The notes below the pieces were generated by a model. The model saw only the letters and a program-made list of their open reading frames with translations, had not been told where the DNA came from and did no database searches. Shown piece by piece: positions 1 through 5,879 of a DNA stretch of 5,879 nucleotides. Origin of the DNA: an uncultured Verrucomicrobiota bacterium. GTDB taxonomy: Bacteria; Verrucomicrobiota; Verrucomicrobiae; Verrucomicrobiales; DEV007. The stretch spans positions 1 to 5,879 of the forward strand of contig CACJBM010000086.1 of the NCBI GenBank assembly GCA_902591645.1. The letters run 5' to 3'. Each line of letters starts with the position of its first letter. Position 1 is the stretch's first letter. The position numbers and the translations under genes are program-made.

Positions 1-2833
1 CTGACGATAATGCTCTCCTATCGTAATTGGATATAATAAAACGCTCTCGAAGTAAATTATCCTTCATCTTTCGCCCATCTATGATAAACATTGCTGGTCT
101 TTCCGGCCCTAACTTAGGCATCATGCTAACTCCTCCGCCAACTGCCTTAGCCTCCACGTAAAACTGCGCAATGTTTCCCTGCTTAGTATAATTATTTAAA
201 GTAGCAGTGAAAATTCCATCACCTGCTATCACATCACCACCTAAAGAACCATTGTCATGCATTGTTGTTCGGGACCAATTTCCGTTCCCACTATTATTAT
301 CTGCACGGTGAAAAACTCTTACCGTATTCAAATTTAATGATGAATCTACTCTCACTGTGATTTTTACAGGTTCTGAAGGTTCAGGCACTGCAGGGCTATG
401 AAAAGCACTGACAAGGGTAGGCGCCGCCGCTTCTATACTTTGTGAATTAGGTTTACCTGGAGTTCCTAAATTATTTGGAATGGGAATATGAAATGATGTC
501 CCAAAACCATGATCGAGCGTTTGTACAATCAGCCTTGATTTACCCCAGACCCACTTTGCATCAAAAGTTAATGTATAATCCTTATCAAAGCTGAGGCTCC
601 CAAGATCCACTTCAGCTCTATTGGCTTTATTATCCCCGTGCCCATCAGCAACAAGATTCAATACTCCATTTTCAACAAAACTTCCCCAGTGAGTTCCCTG
701 ACAAACCCATCCTTTGGCACTACTATTATCAGGAGACATTACTGACGGATTTTTCACCAAGTTAGAACCTGCACCATTGAGCTTCACTGAAACATTCCTG
801 ATTAGCATATGCGCATCACCCACCAAATGCATATGAAGCTCTTGTCCACTCGTTAGGGGACTCCATGTCACTCTATCGAAAATATCGGTGTATGTGAACG
901 TTTGCATCCTAGATTTTTGAGACTCATCACTGTCTGCCCAAGCAACTGGTGATTCATTATCCATGTCCGGGTGCCTGAGCTCCATACTGCTACCATCTCC
1001 ATCAGCATGCTCGGGCCAATCACCTGAAGGGTAATAATAGACCTGATCCACCAAATTCCCATTCGAGTCTTCTATACGTAAAAGCTCTCCTGAGTCCCTC
1101 AATTGTCCTGAGAAATTTCCAGTCACAGGAATGTCCCCATAATTATCCCGCATCCATTCAGCATCAGCTGCTACTACGAGAAAAGATCCAGGCCCAATGT
1201 TTGTGCCAGAAGGAAACTCAAAACCAACGCCATCCACGATACGCCACCCGCTCAAGTCTACAGCTGATTGACCTTTATTATACAACTCAATGAATTCTGC
1301 GGTTCTTCTATCAGAAGGCGCGTCATACATGATCTCATTAATTACAATGTCAGTATTCCGGACCGGATCATTAGCCGCGTCCCTAGTACTTCCAGCACCT
1401 CGATACCATTCCTTGCGGAACTGAGGATGACCAGAATGGGCTTGCTCTGATTGTAAAGTCTCTTCCCTTGATTCCCCAGAAAATCGATGAGCATCGATGA
1501 CGGTATTCCCTGTGACAAGGTAGACGTCCAAGGCACTATTATCCTCTGCTTTGAAATCAGTTTCAAAACTCACATAACCTCCAGAAGGAATTTTTCCCTC
1601 AAGATTAACCGCATCAGAAAAATCTTTTAATGAAGCCAAAGAGAAACCATCAAGAGAAACTTCCTGCTGTCCAGGAACATGCAATTCGACCCAGTCCACA
1701 GTTCCTTCATCATCAAAATGAACCTCACTAACAGTTAATAATTCAGTGAGATCAGGAGGGATTGTGGAAATGGAAACATCTGCTCCAAAAACAATGTCCG
1801 AGCTCCCTGACCGTTCATTATGAATCTCAACGGCCAGAACATTTCCACCAGGTTTGAGGAGACCCGTAATATCACCCTGAATAATGGGACCATACTTAGC
1901 CTCACCTCTTTGTCCTGGAGTCTGCCAATTAACTGACCCTCCGGGCATTAATTTTCGGCCAATTTCCTGACCATTAAGATACACTACGATCCCATCATCA
2001 AAGACCCCATCCATTAGGATCCTCGCAGAACGAAATGCCCCACTCCAATTAAAATCTTTTCTTAAATAATAAGTGAACTTACCACCGGTCGTCCATGGCG
2101 TTTGGAAACCAGGGTCTGGCATTTTATTAGAAAGCCCTTCCTTACCAAAAATTCCGGGGCCCTCATTCCAAGACGAATCGTCAAATTCAATACTTCTCCA
2201 TGAAGTTCCATTATCCGCGCCGCTCTGGTCATACTTCCACACCGAGCCCAACTCAATGATCTTTGTCGTTTGGCCTGCGTCTTCAGCAGGGCCTGCTCCA
2301 GGAGTCCCGTCAGGAGCCAAACTCACTCCCCAATTTTTCCAGTGCTTGGCTCCGCGGTTCTCATGGACAAGTCTCAAAGTGTGTCCGGCTCCATCAGCAG
2401 CTATGGGCCACTTCGTCCCATCATCATCGTATTCTACCTCGGCCATTATTACTCCATTCTTATCCTCTAAGACAATCGACTCGCCCCCATTATTCAAGCT
2501 CCCCTCCCATGGCCCATAAACCTTAGTCGAAGCTGGTATCGAATAAGCCTTTCTTAGAGTCACCTCATCCACAGACGAAAGAAGAATACGCTCCCATTTT
2601 TCAAGAAAAGCCCTTTCAGGTTCAGCCTCATTAAAGTCGGGGAATTCAAATTCGACTCCATCACTCATCCTCCAACGAGAAATATCCTTAGGCGTTGCCG
2701 TTAGGTTCTGTATTTCAATATATTCAGGCTTCTCTCCTTTTGGATTGTAATGAATCTCACTGAAAACAACTTGCTCAGCAGTCGATGTCGAACAGAGACA
2801 AAGTATGATTTTGAGGGCAAAAGTAAGAGCAAT
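1..2833 (-). CDS. Large exported LTD-repeat protein, probably a CotH-family multidomain protein (3' end outside window)
   Basis: The frame is open for 944 codons from a TTG at 2833 to the window edge, so the C-terminus is missing. Residues 1-19 form a hydrophobic signal sequence ending STA before EQVVFSE. The order that follows is: an LTD (about 20-180, with SEIHYNP and EYIEIQN); a beta-sandwich module (about 187-358, with EFDDSSW, FDDGIVVYLNG and NVLAVEIHN); a degenerate LTD (about 366-480, with VSEVHFDDEG and DWVELH); a classic LTD (about 495-620, with IVINEIMYD, EFIELYNKG and DLSGWRI). Next come a carbohydrate-binding-like segment (about 640-783, with NLVKNPSVM, ANRAEVDL and TLTFDAKWVWG), the linker NNLGTPGKPNS, and an Ig-like segment (about 803-920, with GGDVIAGDGIFTA). 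In related verrucomicrobial and planctomycete proteins this order usually leads into a CotH kinase-fold domain; that is inference here. It is probably extracellular or envelope-attached, with unknown ligand. The start is uncertain: an ATG at 2846 lies one base out of frame (see the T-run). The gene is divergent from the 3004 gene. Confidence 0.88.
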   Translation of the reverse strand, partial: MALTFALKIILCLCSTSTAEQVVFSEIHYNPKGEKPEYIEIQNLTATPKDISRWRMSDGVEFEFPDFNEAEPERAFLEKWERILLSSVDEVTLRKAYSIPASTKVYGPWEGSLNNGGESIVLEDKNGVIMAEVEYDDDGTKWPIAADGAGHTLRLVHENRGAKHWKNWGVSLAPDGTPGAGPAEDAGQTTKIIELGSVWKYDQSGADNGTSWRSIEFDDSSWNEGPGIFGKEGLSNKMPDPGFQTPWTTGGKFTYYLRKDFNWSGAFRSARILMDGVFDDGIVVYLNGQEIGRKLMPGGSVNWQTPGQRGEAKYGPIIQGDITGLLKPGGNVLAVEIHNERSGSSDIVFGADVSISTIPPDLTELLTVSEVHFDDEGTVDWVELHVPGQQEVSLDGFSLASLKDFSDAVNLEGKIPSGGYVSFETDFKAEDNSALDVYLVTGNTVIDAHRFSGESREETLQSEQAHSGHPQFRKEWYRGAGSTRDAANDPVRNTDIVINEIMYDAPSDRRTAEFIELYNKGQSAVDLSGWRIVDGVGFEFPSGTNIGPGSFLVVAADAEWMRDNYGDIPVTGNFSGQLRDSGELLRIEDSNGNLVDQVYYYPSGDWPEHADGDGSSMELRHPDMDNESPVAWADSDESQKSRMQTFTYTDIFDRVTWSPLTSGQELHMHLVGDAHMLIRNVSVKLNGAGSNLVKNPSVMSPDNSSAKGWVCQGTHWGSFVENGVLNLVADGHGDNKANRAEVDLGSLSFDKDYTLTFDAKWVWGKSRLIVQTLDHGFGTSFHIPIPNNLGTPGKPNSQSIEAAAPTLVSAFHSPAVPEPSEPVKITVRVDSSLNLNTVRVFHRADNNSGNGNWSRTTMHDNGSLGGDVIAGDGIFTATLNNYTKQGNIAQFYVEAKAVGGGVSMMPKLGPERPAMFIIDGRKMKDNLLRERFIISNYDRRALSS
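2819..2823 (-). other. T5 run in the signal-peptide codons of the minus gene: possible frameshift
   Basis: Five A on the given strand read as five T in the gene. From ATG 2846 the frame reads MKSFIALTF and then leaves the long frame, stopping at 2775-2777. If the run had four T, MKSFIALTF would join ALKIILCLCSTSTA and EQVVFSE. That would give a signal peptide with an early Lys, a hydrophobic core and an A-x-A-like end. As written, the long frame can start only at TTG 2833, because a TGA at 2843-2845 closes it upstream. It could be a sequencing or assembly indel, slippage, or a genuine TTG start. Confidence 0.6.
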
Positions 2834-2861
2834 AAAAGATTTCATATTAAAATATAAGGGT

Positions 2862-2878
2862 TTAATACATGATATTAA
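2862..2878. repeat. Inverted repeat TTAATA-N5-TATTAA, AT-only dyad
   Basis: Perfect six-base A/T arms flank CATGA, just upstream of the minus-strand gene start. Coordinates were counted back from the end of the numbered line and could be off by one base. It may overlap the minus-gene promoter. Because the arms are A/T only, chance occurrence is quite likely. Confidence 0.25.
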
Positions 2879-2900
2879 GTATCCTGTATGACTTAAAATG

Positions 2901-2919
2901 AATGCAAAAGAGATGCATT
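2901..2919. repeat. Inverted repeat AATGCA-N7-TGCATT, possible operator
   Basis: Perfect six-base arms flank a seven-base spacer, near the middle of the divergent intergenic region. The spacing would suit a dimeric regulator, and it lacks the GC-rich stem and T-run of a terminator. Six-base arms arise easily by chance in AT-rich DNA, so the operator role is speculative. Confidence 0.3.
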
Positions 2920-3003
2920 TCAACCCCACAACCGATCGACTATATGATTTCAATCCGATTAAGCTCGTGTTAAAGTTAGTATAGTAGAATTACTCTAATT
3001 CCC

Positions 3004-5879
3004 ATGCTTCACCTCATCACCCCACTCTCAATTATTCTAATATTTTCAACAATTCAACTCAATGCAGAGCTCGCAATCTCCGAGTTCATGGCATCTAACG
3101 ACTCTACGGTCCCAGACGAGGACGGTGAATTCTCAGACTGGATTGAGATAATAAATGAAGGGACTGAGCCAACGGACTTAGGTGGTTACCATTTAACAGA
3201 CAATGAAGGTGATCTCACTCAATGGACATTCCCAAGAATCATCATAGCGCCAAACTCAAGGATCATTGTCTTCGCTTCTGGAAAGGATCGGACCGATCCT
3301 GAGTCTCCACTCCACACTGATTTCGAATTGAATGCGAAGGGGGAATACCTAGCATTAGTTTCACCCGACGGAACCACAAAAGTTACTGAATTTTCACCCA
3401 CTTTCCCTGCCCAGAACGAAGACCAATCTTACGGCATCAGTAGCTTTGGGAATATTGTTCCAGAGCCATTAATCTCAACCAATTCAATTGCAAAATATTT
3501 CATCCCGAAATCCGAAGGAGAATTACCAGACAACTGGAACGGCCTTAACTCTCCATCGAATGAAGCTTCTTGGAATTCCGGGCCAGGAGGACTGGGATGG
3601 GAAAGCGCTAACGGAACTCTAAAAAGTCTCGTCACAACAGACCTTCGAGAGGAAATGCGAAGCAAAAACGCCTCAGGATTCTTCCGTTACTCTTTTAATT
3701 TCGATTCAACTGGACGCACATTACAAACATTAAAATTAAATACTCAGGTCGATGATGGGTACATTGCCTATCTTAATGGCACTCAAATCGCTTCTTACAA
3801 TTCCCCTTCCCCCACTAGCTGGGATTCCAAGTCCTCGAAATCTGGACGCCCGGACTCTGCTATTTTAAATGACCCATCGGAGCATGATCTTTCCGATTAC
3901 GTGAACCTTTTAAATGAAGGTCAGAACCTATTAGCCGTTCAAGGAATGAACAGTTCGACTGGAGGATCTGACTTTTTAGTCCGGATAGAATTGATCGCCG
4001 GAATGAGTAAAGTAGGAGAACTGTACGAAGGTTACTTCTCTAATCCTACACCAGGTAAGGCAAATTCTGACGGGACAGCTTCTGGGCCAATCTTCTCTAA
4101 CTACACCAAAAAACCGGAACGGCCCATTTCAGGAAATGACCTTGTAATTGAAGCGTCTCTATCAGAAGCCAATTCTGCCATTTCAAAAGTTAAGTTGTTT
4201 TACCGAGTAATGTTTGATGAAGAAAAGTCAGTACAAATGACTGAAAACCCTATTGGATCAGGAAATTATCAAGCCCCGATCCCAGGTTCATCTTTTGATG
4301 ATGGGGAAATGATTAGGTGGCGATTCGAAGCCATTGACGAACTCGGACTCGAAAGTTCAGAACCTCAATTCCCTTCCAGCAAAGATTCTCACAAGTACGT
4401 AGGAACCGTATCCATCAACCCTTCCGTAGAATCAAAACTGAACGTAGTTGAAACTTTCATTAAAAATCCGAACTCTGCCGGTTCAACTAGTGGAACTAGA
4501 GGATCTATTTTCTATTTGGGAGAACTTTATGACAATATTCTCTTCTCTCGGCACGGACAATCGACTGGAGGGTTCATCAAGAAAAGCTACAACCTTGACT
4601 TCAATAAAACACAACGCTTCAAGTGGCACCCCGATGAGAAAAGAGTAAAGGACATTGATCTTCTAACTAACTGGGCAGACAAATCTAAAGTCAGGCATGT
4701 GCTTGCATGGGAAATCATGCGCGAGTCAGGCGTCCATGCTCACTTTGCTTTCACGGTCCGCGTCCAACAGAACGGTGATTTCTTTAGCACGGCTGATTTT
4801 GTAGAAGACGCTGATAACATTTACTTGGAAAGAGCAGGACTCAATCCTAACGGAGCACTTTACAAAGTTTACAGCAACACACTGTCTTCCGGAGACAATG
4901 GGAACAGCGGAGTCGAGAAAAAAAACAGAAAAGAAGAAAGGAACCAGGACCTCACAGACTTCATCAAGGGAATCAATGCAGGAAACACGCAGGAACAATG
5001 GGACTTCATCTACGATAATGTAAACCTCCCAATGTGTGTCAATATGGCCGCAGCGAACTGTGTAATAAGAAACACCGACATGCACCGAAAGAACTGGTAC
5101 ATTTATCGTGACACTGGAAAGAGTGACGAATGGGCCTTATTGCCATGGGACCTTGACCTTTCGCAGGGCAGGAAATGGAACGGAACTGACACATACTTTG
5201 ATAACAAACTCTTCAGCACTGACGTGATAAGAGTAGGCACTGCCGTGAGCCTAGTACAAAAAATGTGGTCCAGACCGGAAATCACTCAAATGCTCATGCG
5301 AAGGATCAGAACCTTAAGTGACAGGTTCTTAAATCCTCCTGACACGCCTTATGATCAACGATATTATGAACGCCGACTCGACGAACAATCAGCATTAATA
5401 GATCCACTAGACATTACCCCATCAGATGCCAGATTAGATTTCGTTAAATGGGGCTCATGGGTCCAGAGCAGAGGAAGTTCAGTGTCTTACACTTCTAATA
5501 ATCGCGACGTGGAAGATATGTCAGAAGGAATTGCCCGTTGGAAGAATGAATATCTGCCAGGAAGAAGAAACTATATCTACGGAGCCTCTGCTAAATTGCC
5601 AGATCCACAGTCAGGACAATTGTCCTATGATTCTACACCTCTAATAATTACAGGAGCAGAATCTAAAACAAAAATTCCCATTGATGGATCAGAAGGTTCG
5701 GACTGGCTAGCAAAAGAATTTGATGACTCTTCCTGGATCTCAGGAACGACAGGGGTCGGATTCGACAGTAGCCCAAAATACAAGCCTCTCATTGGTACCG
5801 ACACTAAGGAAATTATGCGCAGAATCAATGCAACGGCATACGTGCGGATCCCTTTCAGCATAAAAGATTCGAGCAATTA
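3004..5879 (+). CDS. Exported LTD / CotH kinase-fold multidomain protein (3' end outside window)
   Basis: The frame is open for 958 codons from ATG 3004 to the window edge. An in-frame TAG at 2977 and no other ATG before the signal sequence fix this start. Residues 1-21 are a signal peptide ending QLNA. An LTD follows (about 22-140, with AISEFMASN, DWIEIINEG and GGYHLTDNEG). A beta-sandwich module covers about 160-336 (WNSGPGGLGWES, VDDGYIAYLNG, NLLAVQGMN). An Ig-like segment covers about 350-465. The CotH domain spans about 480-860: FSRHGQSTGGFIKKSYNLDF (514-533), NWADKSKVRHVLAWE (556-570), conserved Glu in FVEDAD (E601), NTDMHRKN (690-697), PWDLD (714-718), and WKNEYLPGRRNYI near 846-858. 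A second beta-sandwich module begins near 880 (KEFDDSSW, GTTGVGFDS) and runs off the window. CotH of Bacillus is an atypical kinase of spore coat proteins; here the substrate and even the activity are unknown. The predicted site is outside the cytoplasm. No Shine-Dalgarno sequence is evident. Confidence 0.92.
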   Translation, partial: MLHLITPLSIILIFSTIQLNAELAISEFMASNDSTVPDEDGEFSDWIEIINEGTEPTDLGGYHLTDNEGDLTQWTFPRIIIAPNSRIIVFASGKDRTDPESPLHTDFELNAKGEYLALVSPDGTTKVTEFSPTFPAQNEDQSYGISSFGNIVPEPLISTNSIAKYFIPKSEGELPDNWNGLNSPSNEASWNSGPGGLGWESANGTLKSLVTTDLREEMRSKNASGFFRYSFNFDSTGRTLQTLKLNTQVDDGYIAYLNGTQIASYNSPSPTSWDSKSSKSGRPDSAILNDPSEHDLSDYVNLLNEGQNLLAVQGMNSSTGGSDFLVRIELIAGMSKVGELYEGYFSNPTPGKANSDGTASGPIFSNYTKKPERPISGNDLVIEASLSEANSAISKVKLFYRVMFDEEKSVQMTENPIGSGNYQAPIPGSSFDDGEMIRWRFEAIDELGLESSEPQFPSSKDSHKYVGTVSINPSVESKLNVVETFIKNPNSAGSTSGTRGSIFYLGELYDNILFSRHGQSTGGFIKKSYNLDFNKTQRFKWHPDEKRVKDIDLLTNWADKSKVRHVLAWEIMRESGVHAHFAFTVRVQQNGDFFSTADFVEDADNIYLERAGLNPNGALYKVYSNTLSSGDNGNSGVEKKNRKEERNQDLTDFIKGINAGNTQEQWDFIYDNVNLPMCVNMAAANCVIRNTDMHRKNWYIYRDTGKSDEWALLPWDLDLSQGRKWNGTDTYFDNKLFSTDVIRVGTAVSLVQKMWSRPEITQMLMRRIRTLSDRFLNPPDTPYDQRYYERRLDEQSALIDPLDITPSDARLDFVKWGSWVQSRGSSVSYTSNNRDVEDMSEGIARWKNEYLPGRRNYIYGASAKLPDPQSGQLSYDSTPLIITGAESKTKIPIDGSEGSDWLAKEFDDSSWISGTTGVGFDSSPKYKPLIGTDTKEIMRRINATAYVRIPFSIKDSSN
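4441..5580 (+). other. CotH kinase-fold domain within the 3004 gene
   Basis: This is the part of the plus-strand product (about residues 480-860) that matches the CotH family in order and spacing. The basic stretch with paired Lys (K526, K527) sits after GQSTGGF. The conserved Glu is E601, followed by GALYKVY (617-623). The NTDMHRKN segment contains D692 and N697, and PWDLD contains D716 and D718. The Asp pair in PWDLD is the kind of motif expected to coordinate metal in this fold; that assignment comes from family knowledge and was not modelled. No family motif seems to be lost, so the domain may be active. The usual G in the G-x-Y turn before the conserved Glu is Ser here (S595), which also appears to be common in verrucomicrobial relatives. 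Confidence 0.85.
5641..5879 (+). other. Second beta-sandwich module of the 3004 product (truncated)
   Basis: Residues from about 880 begin another copy of the module seen at about 160-336 of the same protein and at about 187-358 of the minus-strand protein. The shared pattern is an aspartate/serine-rich W motif (FDDSSW), then a G-x-x-G-x-G turn, an EIMRR or EEMRS segment, and a strand entering an aromatic-rich sheet (TAYVRIPFSI here, GFFRYSFNF in the first copy). The DDG...YLNG half of this copy would lie beyond the window end. A binding role is inferred from the fold type only. Confidence 0.6.

Larger units (their letters stand above)
2834..3003. promoter_or_regulatory. Divergent intergenic region, likely carrying both promoters
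   Basis: These AT-rich bases separate the two divergent genes and must hold the 5' control of both if they are transcribed separately. TATAGT at 2980-2985 resembles a -10 box for the plus gene, 18 bases before its ATG, but no good -35 box sits at the standard spacing. For the minus gene, several AT-rich hexamers are possible and none stands out. Neither start codon has a clear Shine-Dalgarno sequence. Two short inverted repeats lie within the region. Confidence 0.45.

Noticed and set aside
1483..1500. Direct repeat of ATCGATGA separated by two bases
   Set aside because: It falls inside the minus gene as ordinary codons (VIDAHR), has only two units and shows no sign of a regulatory or mobile role.
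2073..2519. Open frame of 148 codons on the plus strand
   Set aside because: It lies entirely opposite the minus gene, which is open over the same bases and encodes recognisable LTD and beta-sandwich motifs. The product is Pro/Ser-rich with no recognisable motif, as expected of an antisense shadow.
2790..2833. Possible lipoprotein signal (Cys residues in ILCLCS) in the minus protein
   Set aside because: The residues before either Cys are Leu, not the Gly/Ala/Ser expected at the -1 position of a lipobox, and a normal signal peptidase I site (STA-EQ) follows.
2775..2846. Separate 23-residue small protein from ATG 2846
   Set aside because: After MKSFIALTF the sequence has no coherent character, and its first residues fit far better as the N-terminus of the long minus gene after a one-base correction.
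2944..2973. Nine-codon reading frame from ATG 2944 upstream of the plus gene
   Set aside because: It is too short to judge, has no ribosome binding site and no recognisable leader-peptide character.
4726..5085. Open frame of 119 codons on the minus strand
   Set aside because: It runs antisense through the CotH domain of the plus gene, whose family motifs prove that the plus strand is the coding one.

Overview
The window holds two long, divergently transcribed protein genes, both cut off by the window edges, separated by about 170 bases of AT-rich DNA. Nothing else convincing is present: no RNA gene, mobile element, CRISPR array or additional gene. The minus-strand gene fills bases 1-2833 and the plus-strand gene fills bases 3004-5879. 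Each was translated base by base; both frames are open over their full length apart from a start-site problem in the minus gene.

Both products look like large exported multidomain proteins of the lamin-tail-domain (LTD) / CotH type. Each begins with a hydrophobic signal peptide followed at once by an LTD. Both then carry a beta-sandwich module marked by a DDG...YLNG motif. The plus-strand protein continues into an Ig-like linker, a complete CotH-type kinase-fold domain (about residues 480-860), and the beginning of a second beta-sandwich module. The minus-strand protein has three LTD-like segments, then a carbohydrate-binding-like segment and an Ig-like segment with a GDVIAGDGIFTA motif. The window ends where, in proteins of this architecture, a CotH domain would be expected.

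This architecture is typical of Verrucomicrobiota and Planctomycetota, where such proteins are numerous. The moderate GC content, weak or absent Shine-Dalgarno sequences and protein style suggest an environmental, probably aquatic, member of Verrucomicrobiota. That assignment is inferred from architecture alone; no marker gene is present.

The pair probably arose from a shared family and may be co-regulated from the common intergenic region, which contains two short perfect inverted repeats. Their physiological role is unknown. The CotH fold suggests protein phosphorylation and the LTD and beta-sandwich modules suggest binding outside the cell, but no substrate can be read from the sequence. 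The most checkable anomaly is a run of five T in the signal-peptide codons of the minus gene. Removing one T would join an upstream ATG to the long frame and give a textbook signal peptide; as written, the gene must start at TTG.
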